From contig CAJYHD010000624.1 in assembly GCA_913773715.1 (NCBI GenBank), forward strand, positions 1 to 8,486: 8,486 nucleotides of DNA, in the 5' to 3' direction. Shown here in pieces: positions 1-8,153 of this stretch (the stretch's first letter is position 1; each line of letters opens with the position of its first letter). The DNA is from an uncultured Sphingobium sp. (lineage in GTDB: Bacteria; Pseudomonadota; Alphaproteobacteria; Sphingomonadales; Sphingomonadaceae). A program made the position numbers and the translations under genes. The notes under the pieces were generated by a model. That model was not told where the DNA came from. It saw nothing but the letters and a program-made list of their open reading frames with translations, and made no database searches.

Positions 1-1181
1 TAAGGACTACGCATCAGGAACGGGTTGCGCCGGGTGAACGCCAGGAGCAAGCCCATCCCGATCGACAAAGCGACCATCGACGACCCACCGTAGCTGATAA
101 AGGGCAGCGTCATGCCCTTCGACGGAAATATCTGCGCATTGACGCCCATGTTGATGATCGCCTGCAACCCGAACTGGGTCGTAAGGCCCGCTGCGGCTAG
201 GATCGTGAAGTTGTCCTCCTCGTCCAGCAGGCGCAGCAGCACGCGCACAACGATGGCGACATAGACGCATGCGATGGCGATGCAGGCGAGCAGGCCGAAC
301 TCCTCGCCGATGACCGAAAAGATATAGTCGGTGTGCGCTTCGGGCAGGCGGAACTTGTTTTGTCCCCCGCCCGGTCCAACGCCGGTGAAACCTCCATGGG
401 TGATGGTGCGGAAGGCCAGGTCGGTCTGGTCCGGGCCAGTATCGAGCTGCACACCGATGCCGAGGAAGTCATTCACACGCTGCCGACCATTTTCGTAGAA
501 CATATAAACACCGACGAGGCCGACCAGACCCATCGCGCCGAAGCCGCCGATGACGCGCATCGATACGCCCGAAAGCAGCAGCAAAGCACCCCAGCAGGCG
601 CAGAAGATCACCGTCTGCCCAAAGTCAGGCTGTCTCATGAGGATCAGCGAAACGAGCGCGGTCAGCACAAGCGTCAGCGGCACGACCGGCAGCGTTGCAT
701 CCTTTGCACGCAAAGACAGCAGCCAAGCGATCGTGACAACGAATGCAGGCTTCAGGAACTCCGATGGCTGGAAGCGAAAGCCCGGCAGATCGATCCAGCG
801 CTTGGCGCCGTTTACCGTGCTGCCGAGGATTGGCACGCATAGCAGCATGACGAAGAAGAAGATGCCAAGTCCGATCGCCAGCCGACGCGCCTGCGGCCGT
901 GGCAACATCGAGATGATGAGCATGATCGGCAGGCCGAGGAACACCCACATCAATTGTCGATAGAAATAGATCAGCGGATTGACCGCCACCTGTGCCGTGG
1001 ATCGATCGATAGCCGCAACGGGCGATGCGGCGGCAACGGCGACGAGGCCGATCGCCATCAGCGTGACGATCAGCGACAAAAGGACGCGGTCTATTTCCCA
1101 GAACCAGATGGCGAGCGCGGTGCGCTCACGCGGGACAGTGCGGGTCTTGAAACCCTTCACCAGTTCGCCAGCCCTGAACAT
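1..1181 (-). CDS. ftsW: FtsW, septal peptidoglycan glycosyltransferase (3' end cut by window edge)
   Basis: FtsW is the SEDS-family polytopic membrane enzyme that polymerises lipid II into glycan strands at the division septum, working with the transpeptidase FtsI. The frame is open from the ATG at 1181 to base 1, giving about 393 codons. It ends in RRNPFLMRSP, close to the usual FtsW C-terminus, so only a few residues should be missing. Visible SEDS signatures are PSEFLKPA (about residues 139-146), QPDFGQ (Asp186), LPEAHTDYIF with the expected catalytic Asp285, and PSKGMTLPFISYGGSS near the C-terminus. The remainder is mostly hydrophobic membrane segments, preceded by an approximately 25-residue basic cytoplasmic N-terminus and a WFWEIDRVLL stretch. 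I chose the 1181 start because AAGGA lies 6 bases upstream. An in-frame ATG at 1202 would add 7 residues. The gene follows murD by 47 bases, the widest gap in the window. The family assignment is firm; only the exact start is open. Confidence 0.96.
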   Translation of the reverse strand, partial: MFRAGELVKGFKTRTVPRERTALAIWFWEIDRVLLSLIVTLMAIGLVAVAAASPVAAIDRSTAQVAVNPLIYFYRQLMWVFLGLPIMLIISMLPRPQARRLAIGLGIFFFVMLLCVPILGSTVNGAKRWIDLPGFRFQPSEFLKPAFVVTIAWLLSLRAKDATLPVVPLTLVLTALVSLILMRQPDFGQTVIFCACWGALLLLSGVSMRVIGGFGAMGLVGLVGVYMFYENGRQRVNDFLGIGVQLDTGPDQTDLAFRTITHGGFTGVGPGGGQNKFRLPEAHTDYIFSVIGEEFGLLACIAIACVYVAIVVRVLLRLLDEEDNFTILAAAGLTTQFGLQAIINMGVNAQIFPSKGMTLPFISYGGSSMVALSIGMGLLLAFTRRNPFLMRSP

Positions 1182-1228
1182 CCCTGATCCTTCCCTGTTC
1201 ATGCCATGCCCCCCGGCGTGGAGATGCC
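1182..1228 (-). promoter_or_regulatory. murD-ftsW intercistronic region with ftsW ribosome binding site
   Basis: This is the only non-coding gap of note in the window. On the coding strand it holds a run of six G (1209-1214), a two-codon ORF ATG-GCA-TGA starting at 1207, an alternative in-frame ftsW ATG at 1202, and a purine-rich AGGGAAGGA (1188-1196) placed 6 bases before the preferred ATG at 1181. CAGGG occurs three times at 10 and 11 base spacing across the gap and the start codon. The Shine-Dalgarno role is inferred from match and spacing. I see no convincing promoter or hairpin terminator here. Confidence 0.6.
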
Positions 1229-2545
1229 TTATTCCAGAGCGTTGACGGCGGCGGCGAAAGCGTCGCCCCGCGCCTCGAAATCGCGGAATTGATCGAAGCT
1301 GGCGCAGGCTGGCGACAGCAGCACCACATCCCCCGGCTGCGCAATCCGCGCGGCACGGCGGACGGCGGCGCTTAGCATCTCGCTGTCATCCACCGCCATA
1401 GAGCCACGCAGCAGATCGGCGAACATATGCCCCGCTTCGCCGATGGTGTAGGCATGCGCGACATTGCTGAAGTGCGGCGCGCATTCGTCGAGATTGTCCG
1501 TCTTGGCAAGGCCGCCGACGATCCAGTGGATGCGCGGATTGCCATCCTGCGCAGGCCATGCGGCGAGCGCCGGGGCAGTGGAAGCGGGATTGGTCGCCTT
1601 GCTGTCGTTGACGTAGAGGACGCCGTTCAACTCGCGTACTCGCTGCATGCGGTGAGGAAGCGAGGCGTAGCTAGCGAGGGCGTCGGCAAGCGTGGCATCG
1701 TCAATGCCGAGTGCTTTTGCCGCGGCGATTGCGACAGCAGCGTTCTGCGCATTATGTGGCCCTTGGAGCGAAGGCCAAGTCAACTGCTTGGTTCGATCGA
1801 TATCACCCGCAGCGACCTCCACCACATGTTTGCTGGACAGGCTGGCCACGATTTCCCGACTTGGCGCATCTTCCGCCGCGATCACGGCAACATGCGCGGC
1901 GGATTGCATCGTAAACAGCCGCGCCTTGGATGCGACATAGCCCTCGAAGCCGTCATAGCGATCGAGATGATCGGGGGTGATGTTGAGCAGCACCGCAACA
2001 TCGCAATCGAGGCTGTGCGTCAGGTCGATCTGGTAGCTGGACAGTTCCAGCACATAGACGCCGGCCCCCTTGAGGTTTGGTTCAAGCGGCGGCTGGCTGA
2101 GAATCGGCAGGCCGATATTGCCGCCCATGACGGTCTGCAAGCCGGCCTGTTTGATGATGTGATGGATCAGCGCTGTCGTCGTCGACTTGCCGTTGGTGCC
2201 AGTGATGCCGACCACCTTGTGCGGCGGCAAGGTCGGGCGCGCGAGCGCGAACAGTTCGATGTCGCCAATGATCGGCACGCCTGCCAGCTTTGCGCGCATG
2301 GCGATCGGGTGACGATTGAGCGGCACACCCGGAGACACGACGATGCCGTCGAACCCGGTAAGGTCGATCTCCATTGGATCGCCAAGTTCCGCCTTGCCCT
2401 CGACTAGAGCGCGCGCTTCCTCACGGCTGTCCCAGGCAACGACGCGCGCGCCGCTCGTCACCAGCGTCTCGACGGTGGCGAGCCCCGAGCGCGCCAGGCC
2501 AAGAACGGCGTAGGTCTTTCCTGAAAATGCGGATGATACGATCAT
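1229..2545 (-). CDS. murD: MurD, UDP-N-acetylmuramoyl-L-alanine:D-glutamate ligase
   Basis: MurD is a cytoplasmic ATP-dependent ligase that adds D-glutamate to UDP-MurNAc-L-Ala, the second amino acid of the peptidoglycan stem. The protein has 438 residues, normal for the family. The N-terminal Rossmann-like UDP-binding region includes VLGLARSG (14-21) and SPGVPL (71-76). The central ATPase domain carries the P-loop GTNGKST (116-122), ELSSYQ (167-172), NITPDHLDRY (188-197) and Lys207 in SKARLF, the lysine expected to be carbamylated. The C-terminal domain has HRMQRV (298-303), NDSKATNP (313-320) and SPACASFDQF (411-420), the signature that separates MurD from the other Mur ligases. The ATG at 2545 lies 4 bases after the mraY stop. 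Its upstream sequence has only a weak Shine-Dalgarno match (GGTGA), so translation probably depends on ribosomes finishing mraY, which is an inference. Confidence 0.98.
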   Translation of the reverse strand: MIVSSAFSGKTYAVLGLARSGLATVETLVTSGARVVAWDSREEARALVEGKAELGDPMEIDLTGFDGIVVSPGVPLNRHPIAMRAKLAGVPIIGDIELFALARPTLPPHKVVGITGTNGKSTTTALIHHIIKQAGLQTVMGGNIGLPILSQPPLEPNLKGAGVYVLELSSYQIDLTHSLDCDVAVLLNITPDHLDRYDGFEGYVASKARLFTMQSAAHVAVIAAEDAPSREIVASLSSKHVVEVAAGDIDRTKQLTWPSLQGPHNAQNAAVAIAAAKALGIDDATLADALASYASLPHRMQRVRELNGVLYVNDSKATNPASTAPALAAWPAQDGNPRIHWIVGGLAKTDNLDECAPHFSNVAHAYTIGEAGHMFADLLRGSMAVDDSEMLSAAVRRAARIAQPGDVVLLSPACASFDQFRDFEARGDAFAAAVNALE

Positions 2546-2549
2546 CGGA

Positions 2550-3623
2550 TCACCGCAGCTTCAGCGTGGCGAGGCCAGCGAGCGCCAGCACGAATGCGAC
2601 GATCCAGAAGCGGATCACGACGGTCGCCTCCGCCCAGCCCATCTGTTCGAAATGATGATGGATCGGTGCCATCTTGAACACGCGCTTGCCGGTCCGCTTA
2701 TAGAATAAGACCTGGATGATGACGCTCATCGCTTCGACCACGAAAAGGCCGCCGATGATGCCGAGCACGATTTCATGATGCGCGGTGACCGCGATGACGC
2801 CGATCGTGCCGCCCAGCGCGAGGCTGCCCGTGTCGCCCATGAAGACGGCGGCGGGCGGCGCGTTGAACCAGAGAAAGGCGAGGCCCGCACCGATGATCGC
2901 GCCGCAGAGGATGACGAGATTGCCCGCGCCTGGCACATGCGGAATGCCGAGATATTCGGCGAAGTCCGCGCGGCCCACCAGATAGACGATCAGCAGGAAG
3001 GCGAGGCTGGCGATGATGACCGGCATGGTCGCAAGGCCGTCAAGGCCATCTGTCAGATTGACCGCGTTACCGAATGCGACGATCACGAAGGCCGCAAAGC
3101 AGAAGTAGAAGGGGCCAAGCTCGATCGCAGGGCCGTTGTAGAAGGGCACATAGAGCGCTGTGTTGCCATGGCTGTGGACGATCATCCAAGCAGCGACGCC
3201 CGCGATCAGGAACTCGGCGAGCAACCGCGCCTTGCCTGATAGCCCCTTGTGGCTTGCCTTGGTCACCTTGTCATAATCGTCGAGAAAACCGATTGCGCCA
3301 AAACCGAGCGTTACGAACAGGCAGGCCCAGACGTAGATGGATGACAGATCCATCCACAGCAGTACCGACGCGACCATGGAGGTCAGGATCATGAGGCCGC
3401 CCATGGTCGGCGTGCCGCGCTTGGCAAGGTGGCTTTGCGGGCCGTCATCGCGGATCGGCTGACCCTTGCCCTGCCGCACACGCAGCCAGCCGATGAACTT
3501 CGGCCCGATCACCAAGCCGATCAGCAGCGCCGTCGCGATCGATGCGCCTGCGCGAAACGACAGATAGCGGATGAGATTGAAAACCCCGGAAAAATTCAGC
3601 GTCTCCGCCAGCCAGTACAGCAT
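2550..3623 (-). CDS. mraY: MraY, phospho-MurNAc-pentapeptide transferase (lipid I synthase)
   Basis: MraY is an integral inner-membrane enzyme that transfers phospho-MurNAc-pentapeptide from UDP to undecaprenyl phosphate, making lipid I and releasing UMP. It is the first membrane step of peptidoglycan synthesis. The 357-residue length is typical. Visible family motifs are KRGTPTMGG (68-76), FLDDYDK with Asp115 and Asp116, [13 protein letters not shown] (186-198), [12 protein letters not shown] with Asp264, and the cytoplasmic histidine cluster APIHHHFE (319-326). Hydrophobic stretches between these fit the roughly ten membrane helices known for MraY. The start ATG shares its A with the murF stop (TGATG), and GGAG lies 10 bases upstream. 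Its position between murF and murD is the standard dcw arrangement. The motifs exclude the related WecA family, which lacks the HHHFE context. Confidence 0.98.
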   Translation of the reverse strand: MLYWLAETLNFSGVFNLIRYLSFRAGASIATALLIGLVIGPKFIGWLRVRQGKGQPIRDDGPQSHLAKRGTPTMGGLMILTSMVASVLLWMDLSSIYVWACLFVTLGFGAIGFLDDYDKVTKASHKGLSGKARLLAEFLIAGVAAWMIVHSHGNTALYVPFYNGPAIELGPFYFCFAAFVIVAFGNAVNLTDGLDGLATMPVIIASLAFLLIVYLVGRADFAEYLGIPHVPGAGNLVILCGAIIGAGLAFLWFNAPPAAVFMGDTGSLALGGTIGVIAVTAHHEIVLGIIGGLFVVEAMSVIIQVLFYKRTGKRVFKMAPIHHHFEQMGWAEATVVIRFWIVAFVLALAGLATLKLR

Positions 3624-5014
3624 CAGTCTTGGTCTCCGGCGCGGACCTGTTCAGCCAGCGCGGACACCAGCCGGGACAGGCCGATGCCGTTCGATCCCTT
3701 GACCAGTATCGCGTCGCCCGCGCGCATGTCGTTCTTGATAAGCGCGGTCGCCGCTGCGGCGTCCGACACATGGGTGACGGCGATGTCGCCGGAAAGAGCT
3801 TCCGCGAGCGGTTTCATTTCCACGCCGACCAGGATCGCGTGGTCGACGCCATTGTCGCGGATCGGCGCAGCGAGACCTGCATGCAGGCCCGCGCTTTGAT
3901 CGCCCAGTTCGCGCATACCGCCCAGCACGGCAACGCGGCGTTGCGCATCTTCCTTACCCAGCTGACGTAAAGTGGCCGCCATCGAAAGCGGATTGGCGTT
4001 GTAGCTTTCGTCGATCAGTAGCACCTTGCCGCCATCCACAGGCAGCGAGCGGCGCTGGCCCCGACCCGGAAGACCCGGCAACTCCGCCAGCGCCAGCCCT
4101 GCCGCCGCAAGATCGCCTTCGACCGCCGCGACCGCCGCCAGAACGGCCAGAGCGTTCGACACCCAATGCTCGCCCGGAGCAGCGATGGTGAAGCAGAGTT
4201 CGGCATCTGGAAGGCGCGCGGTGACGAGCGTTCCGCCATTGGCGGCAGGCACCGTTTCCCGCGCGAAGACATCCGCCTCATCGCTCATGCCGAAAGTCAG
4301 GATGCGCCCTGCATGCTGTTCCGCTTTGGCATAGAGCGTCGCGACATGCGGGCTGTCATAAGGGATGATCGCAGTTCCACCCGGTTCCAGTCCCTCGAAA
4401 ATCTCGGCCTTTGCCTGCGCGATCTTTTCCTCGGTGCCGAAAAACTCGATATGCGCGGGCGCGATGGCCGTGACGATCGCGACATGGGGACGCACCTGAC
4501 GGGTGAGCGCCGCCAGTTCGCCCGCATGATTCATGCCCATCTCGAACACGCCGAAGCGGCTTTCGCGCGGCATGCGGGCTAGGCTCAGCGGTACGCCGAC
4601 ATGATTGTTGTAGCTCTTGACCGAGCGATGAACTTGGCCGGGATGAACACGACCCAACGCATGGAACAGCGCTTCCTTGGTGCCGGTCTTGCCGACCGAA
4701 CCTGTCACGCCGATGACCTTCGCAGACGTACGCAAACGCGACGCTCGGCCCAACGCTTCCAAAGCGGCGGCGCTATCGGGCACCAGCACATGGGGATGAT
4801 CGACCGGCTTGCTGACGATCGCCCCGGCAGCGCCCTGCCCGAACGCCTTATCGATGAAATGATGGCCGTCCGTCGCCTCGCCCATCATTGCGATGAAGAG
4901 ATCACCCTGCCCGACTTCGCGGCTGTCGAAGGCGACGCCTGAAACGGCGAACGGCGCCGACGCGGCGCCGCCCGTGGCTTCAGCGATTTCGGCAGACGTC
5001 CATAGGTCGCTCAC
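3623..5014 (-). CDS. murF: MurF, UDP-MurNAc-tripeptide:D-alanyl-D-alanine ligase
   Basis: MurF is a cytoplasmic ATP-dependent ligase that adds the D-Ala-D-Ala dipeptide to UDP-MurNAc-tripeptide, completing the pentapeptide precursor. With the chosen start the protein has 463 residues, within the family range. It shows an N-terminal substrate-binding domain with FDSREV (29-34) and GDLFIAM (37-43), the P-loop [10 protein letters not shown] (104-113), the MurF-typical [11 protein letters not shown] (135-145), [10 protein letters not shown] (157-166), and then [11 protein letters not shown] (335-345), GGMRELGD (365-372) and KGSNG (439-443). I prefer the GTG at 5014, giving MSDLW at the N-terminus, because it overlaps the murE stop as GTGA and has GGGAG 8 bases upstream. 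A GTG at 5023 would add three residues but overlap murE by 13 bases. The 3' end shares one base with the mraY start. Function is firm; the start is likely. Confidence 0.97.
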   Translation of the reverse strand: MSDLWTSAEIAEATGGAASAPFAVSGVAFDSREVGQGDLFIAMMGEATDGHHFIDKAFGQGAAGAIVSKPVDHPHVLVPDSAAALEALGRASRLRTSAKVIGVTGSVGKTGTKEALFHALGRVHPGQVHRSVKSYNNHVGVPLSLARMPRESRFGVFEMGMNHAGELAALTRQVRPHVAIVTAIAPAHIEFFGTEEKIAQAKAEIFEGLEPGGTAIIPYDSPHVATLYAKAEQHAGRILTFGMSDEADVFARETVPAANGGTLVTARLPDAELCFTIAAPGEHWVSNALAVLAAVAAVEGDLAAAGLALAELPGLPGRGQRRSLPVDGGKVLLIDESYNANPLSMAATLRQLGKEDAQRRVAVLGGMRELGDQSAGLHAGLAAPIRDNGVDHAILVGVEMKPLAEALSGDIAVTHVSDAAAATALIKNDMRAGDAILVKGSNGIGLSRLVSALAEQVRAGDQD

Positions 5015-6453
5015 CCGGCACACTCCCGCGCCACGGTGACGTCGTCGAAGGGCAGCACGCGATCGCCGATGATCTGGCCCTGCTCATGCCCCTTGCCTGC
5101 GAGCAGCACGATGTCGTCCGCGCCTGCCATGGCGATAGCGGCGGCGATCGCAGCGCGGCGACCGGCGATCTCCTGCGCATCGGGAGCACCAGCCAGCACG
5201 GCGGCGCGGATGGCGGACGGCTCTTCAGAACGCGGGTTGTCGTCGGTGACGATGACATGGTCGGAGAGGTCTGCGGCGACCTTGCCCATCTGCGGACGCT
5301 TGCCCGCATCGCGATCACCGCCCGCGCCGAACAGGGTGATGAGCTTGCCTCGCGTGTGTGGGCGCAGCGCCTCGATTGCGGCGCGCAAGCCGTCAGGCGT
5401 GTGGGCATAATCGACATAGACGGGCGCACCCGCCTTGCTGATGACGGCACGTTCGAGCCGCCCGCGCACCGGCTGCACCCGACCGAGCAGTTCGAGCACC
5501 TTGGAGGTGTCGCCGCCCGTCGCAATTACCAGCCCGGCGGCCGTCAGTGCATTGGCCGCCTGATACGCCCCAATTAAGGGAAGATTGACCTTGTGCAGCT
5601 TGCCGTCAGCCTCGACGTGCAGCGTCTGGCCCAACTGGGTCGGGGTGCGGTTGGCAAGCCGAAGCTCATGCCCCCGCACCCCGACGCTCAGCACACGAAG
5701 CCCCCGCTTCGTAGCCCGCTGGATTGCTTTGTCGGACCATTCGTCGTCAGCCCAGATGACCGCAGTCCCATCCGCAGCCACGACCTCATCGAACAGCCGC
5801 ATCTTCGCGTCGAAATAGCGATCCATGTCGCCATGATAGTCGAGATGGTCGCGCGACAGGTTGGTGAAGCCTGCTGCCGAAACCGGAAGACCCTCGGTCC
5901 GGTACTGGTCGAGACCATGGCTTGATGCCTCGAACGCGGCATGGGTGATGCCCTCGCGCTTCAATCCCGACATGTTGGCGAGGAAGGTCACGATGTCCGG
6001 CGTCGTCAGCCCCGTCGAAACCTGATCCACGGAGGTCGTGACGCCCAGCGTTCCGATCGATGCGGACTTATGCCCCATCATCCGCCAAAGCTGGCGCGTC
6101 AATTCGACCGTGCTGGTCTTGCCGTTGGTGCCGGTGACGGCGACCGTCACATCCGGGAACGGCGCGAAATATCGGGCAGCCAGTTGCGCAAAAAGCTGAC
6201 GAGGATTGTCATGCGCGATATGCGTAGCGCCCTCGACCTTTGCCTCGGGCAGCGCCACGACCGCTACTGCACCAGCCTTCACTGCATCCGCAATGAAACT
6301 TTCGCCATTGACCCGCTGGCCCCGGAACGCGCCGAAAACGGTGCCGGGCGCAACCTTGCGGTTGTCGATCGCGAAGCCAGTGATGCCCACGTTCGCACCT
6401 TCACTGGAGATGTCGATGCCCAGCCCGTCGATCAGCGAACCGAGCCGCATCAT
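5011..6453 (-). CDS. murE: MurE, UDP-MurNAc-L-Ala-D-Glu:meso-diaminopimelate ligase
   Basis: MurE is a cytoplasmic ATP-dependent ligase adding the third stem amino acid to UDP-MurNAc-L-Ala-D-Glu. The 480-residue protein has an N-terminal UDP-binding domain with AIDNRKVAPGTVF (28-40), the P-loop TGTNGKTST (107-115), TTPD (150-153), EASSHGLDQYR (175-185), NLSRDHLDYHG (198-208) and Lys217 in FDAKMRLF, the expected carbamylated lysine. The C-terminal domain has YAHTPDGL (349-356), FGAGGDRDAGKRP (375-387), DNPR (405-408) and GKGHE (453-457). DNPR is the established marker for meso-diaminopimelate rather than lysine as substrate, which fits a Gram-negative host. The gene begins with two consecutive ATGs. 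The first (6453) overlaps the ftsI stop as ATGA and has AAGGAG 5 bases upstream, so I chose it. The second (6450) would be one residue shorter. The 3' end overlaps murF by four bases (GTGA). Confidence 0.98.
   Translation of the reverse strand: MMRLGSLIDGLGIDISSEGANVGITGFAIDNRKVAPGTVFGAFRGQRVNGESFIADAVKAGAVAVVALPEAKVEGATHIAHDNPRQLFAQLAARYFAPFPDVTVAVTGTNGKTSTVELTRQLWRMMGHKSASIGTLGVTTSVDQVSTGLTTPDIVTFLANMSGLKREGITHAAFEASSHGLDQYRTEGLPVSAAGFTNLSRDHLDYHGDMDRYFDAKMRLFDEVVAADGTAVIWADDEWSDKAIQRATKRGLRVLSVGVRGHELRLANRTPTQLGQTLHVEADGKLHKVNLPLIGAYQAANALTAAGLVIATGGDTSKVLELLGRVQPVRGRLERAVISKAGAPVYVDYAHTPDGLRAAIEALRPHTRGKLITLFGAGGDRDAGKRPQMGKVAADLSDHVIVTDDNPRSEEPSAIRAAVLAGAPDAQEIAGRRAAIAAAIAMAGADDIVLLAGKGHEQGQIIGDRVLPFDDVTVARECAG
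5023..5027 (-). promoter_or_regulatory. Probable ribosome binding site of murF
   Basis: GGGAG on the coding strand, inside the last codons of murE, lies 8 bases before the GTG at 5014. It sits directly next to the alternative GTG at 5023 and so cannot serve it. It therefore supports the shorter murF start. The role is inferred from sequence and spacing. Confidence 0.5.
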
Positions 6454-8153
6454 TCCTTCTCCTTGTCGCCATGCAGCAGCGGCATGAGGTCGGAAATGTC
6501 GACATCGCGGCGCTCGTCCGGCATCACGCCCAGCATCGGGCCGACCCTTTCGACCACGCGCTTTACTACCGGCGCAGCGGTCCAGGCCGCCGTGCGCAGG
6601 CCAAATGCACCAGTCGCTTCGTCCATGATCGTGACGACGACATATTTGGGATCATCCATGGGAAAGGCCGAGGCAAAAGTCGTCACGAGAGAAGTCTTGT
6701 TATAACGCCCTGCCTGCGGCTTTTCAGCGGAACCCGTCTTGCCGCCCACCCGGAAACCCTTGGCGTCGGCGCTACGCCCTGTACCCGCTGCCACGATCAT
6801 GCGCAACAGCTGGCGCATGCGCGCGCTGGTCGCCGCGGAATAGACGCGGCGACCTTCGGGCACGTCTGCGGACTTCAGCTTGCGAACCGTTGCGGGCCGC
6901 CACATGCCGCCGTTGACCAGCGCGGCATAAGCCGTGGCAAGATGCAGTGGCGTCACAGCGATGCCATGTCCATAAGACACGGTCATGGTCGTGATGCGGC
7001 CCCAACTCGACGGCCAGATTCCCGCAGCGCGTTCGTTGAATTCTATCGGGGCGCGTTGATCGAATTCGAGGCTGCGGAACAGACGTTGGAGCGGTTCAGC
7101 GCCCATTTCATCGGCAATCCGCGCGGTGCCGATGTTGGAGCTATGGACCAGGATTTCCGGTACGTCGATCCAGCGCCCCAGCGGGTGATCGTCTTTGATG
7201 CGGAAACCGGCGACGGCGAGCGGCGCAGTTGCGTCATACCGTTTTGCCATCGACGTCACAGTGCCATGATCCATTGCCGCGCCGATCGTCAGCGGCTTGA
7301 AGGCTGAACCCAATTCATAGCGCGCCTGCACCATATGATTGCAAAGCGGCGAGTCACTGCACTGCTTACCCGCGTAATTTTCAAGCTTGTTGGGATCGAA
7401 CACAGGGATCGACGCCATGGCGATGACTTCGCCGGTCTTTGCGTCCAGAATGATGCCGCCCGCGCCCTTGGCCTTCTGCGCGACGAGCTGGGCGTAAAGC
7501 TCGCTCTCCAGCGCGCCCTGCACCCGACTGTCGATCGACAATTCGAACGGACGGCTGCGCAAGGCCGAATCGGTCAACTGCTGGTTGAACGCCGCCTCGA
7601 CGCCCATACCGCCGGCGCCTTCGCTATTAGGTGCGAAGCCCAGAATATGCGCAGCCAATGTACGCTGGGGATAGAGCCGCTCTTTTTCGCGGGGAAACTC
7701 GATGCCAATCTCGCCCAGCGCGTTCACTGCCGCGACTTCTTCCGGCATTGCGCGGCGGCGAAGATAGGCCCAGCCGCGACCCGTCAGCTTCTTGTAGAAG
7801 GCGGCTTCCGGCTCGTCGGGAAAAATCTCGTGCAACTTGCGGGCGAGTTCGGAGGGCGATCCGATCAGCTTTGAAGGGCGCACCGCGATCGAATAGGCGT
7901 CCATCGTCCGCGCGAGCGGGACGCCGTTGCGATCGACGATGTCCGCGCGCGCTGGCAGGAACGGCGACAGCGAATCGCCGCTGCCTGCGCCATGCGCAAA
8001 GATGCCGATCCACAGCAGCCGCAGAATGACGACGCTGGTGATGCCGATGAACAGGATCAGCAGCAGCATGAGCCGATTATGCGCGATCGCCGTCAGATTA
8101 ACGCGCTGCCGCTCTGCACGCGCGCCTCCGGGCTGGACGATGATCGTCGCCAT
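6450..8153 (-). CDS. ftsI: FtsI (PBP3), septal peptidoglycan D,D-transpeptidase
   Basis: FtsI is the monofunctional class B penicillin-binding protein that cross-links peptide stems of septal peptidoglycan in the periplasm, paired with FtsW. The 567-residue protein has a short basic cytoplasmic N-terminus, one membrane helix (about 27-52), a pedestal domain beginning with ARADIVDRNGVPLA (68-81), and a transpeptidase domain from about 225. All three active-site motifs are present: SAFK with nucleophile Ser283 and Lys286, SSN (338-340) and KTG (472-474, as GGKTGSAEKP). An alphaproteobacterial variant, LGSAFKP, stands in place of the E. coli GSTVKP. Two cysteines, Cys265 and Cys271, lie just before the nucleophile in a short insertion. 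The C-terminus is charged and ends in KEKE. The ATG shares one base with the upstream stop (TGATG), with AAGGGG 8 bases before it. The 3' end overlaps murE by four bases (ATGA). The assignment is firm. Confidence 0.98.
   Translation of the reverse strand: MATIIVQPGGARAERQRVNLTAIAHNRLMLLLILFIGITSVVILRLLWIGIFAHGAGSGDSLSPFLPARADIVDRNGVPLARTMDAYSIAVRPSKLIGSPSELARKLHEIFPDEPEAAFYKKLTGRGWAYLRRRAMPEEVAAVNALGEIGIEFPREKERLYPQRTLAAHILGFAPNSEGAGGMGVEAAFNQQLTDSALRSRPFELSIDSRVQGALESELYAQLVAQKAKGAGGIILDAKTGEVIAMASIPVFDPNKLENYAGKQCSDSPLCNHMVQARYELGSAFKPLTIGAAMDHGTVTSMAKRYDATAPLAVAGFRIKDDHPLGRWIDVPEILVHSSNIGTARIADEMGAEPLQRLFRSLEFDQRAPIEFNERAAGIWPSSWGRITTMTVSYGHGIAVTPLHLATAYAALVNGGMWRPATVRKLKSADVPEGRRVYSAATSARMRQLLRMIVAAGTGRSADAKGFRVGGKTGSAEKPQAGRYNKTSLVTTFASAFPMDDPKYVVVTIMDEATGAFGLRTAAWTAAPVVKRVVERVGPMLGVMPDERRDVDISDLMPLLHGDKEKE
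6459..6464 (-). promoter_or_regulatory. Strong ribosome binding site of murE
   Basis: AAGGAG on the coding strand, within the last codons of ftsI, stands 5 bases before the murE ATG at 6453. It is one of the best Shine-Dalgarno matches in the window and supports direct initiation at the ATGA overlap in addition to coupling with ftsI. The role is inferred from sequence and spacing. Confidence 0.6.

Noticed and set aside
333..842. Plus-strand open frame of 169 codons within the ftsW region
   Set aside because: The minus-strand ftsW frame is continuous here and contains LPEAHTDYIF and other SEDS motifs. The plus-strand product is Gln/Arg/His-rich and unrecognisable.
1182..1228. Possible terminator or promoter between murD and ftsW
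   Set aside because: The GC-rich stretch does not form a convincing stem followed by a T run, and I see no -35/-10 pair at proper spacing. Translational signals explain it adequately.
1427..2407. Open frame of 326 codons on the plus strand antisense to murD
   Set aside because: It lies wholly inside the well-supported murD frame, its product is Arg/His/Asp-rich without recognisable motifs, and long antisense frames are expected in GC-rich coding DNA.
5941..6705. Open frame of 254 codons on the plus strand spanning the murE/ftsI junction
   Set aside because: It is antisense to two firm genes, with no ribosome binding site noted and no protein motif; it is explained by GC-rich codon complement.
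6471..7307. Open frame of 278 codons on the plus strand antisense to ftsI
   Set aside because: It covers the conserved transpeptidase domain of ftsI including the KTG and SSN codons. Its product has no recognisable domain and the composition of a codon-complement shadow.
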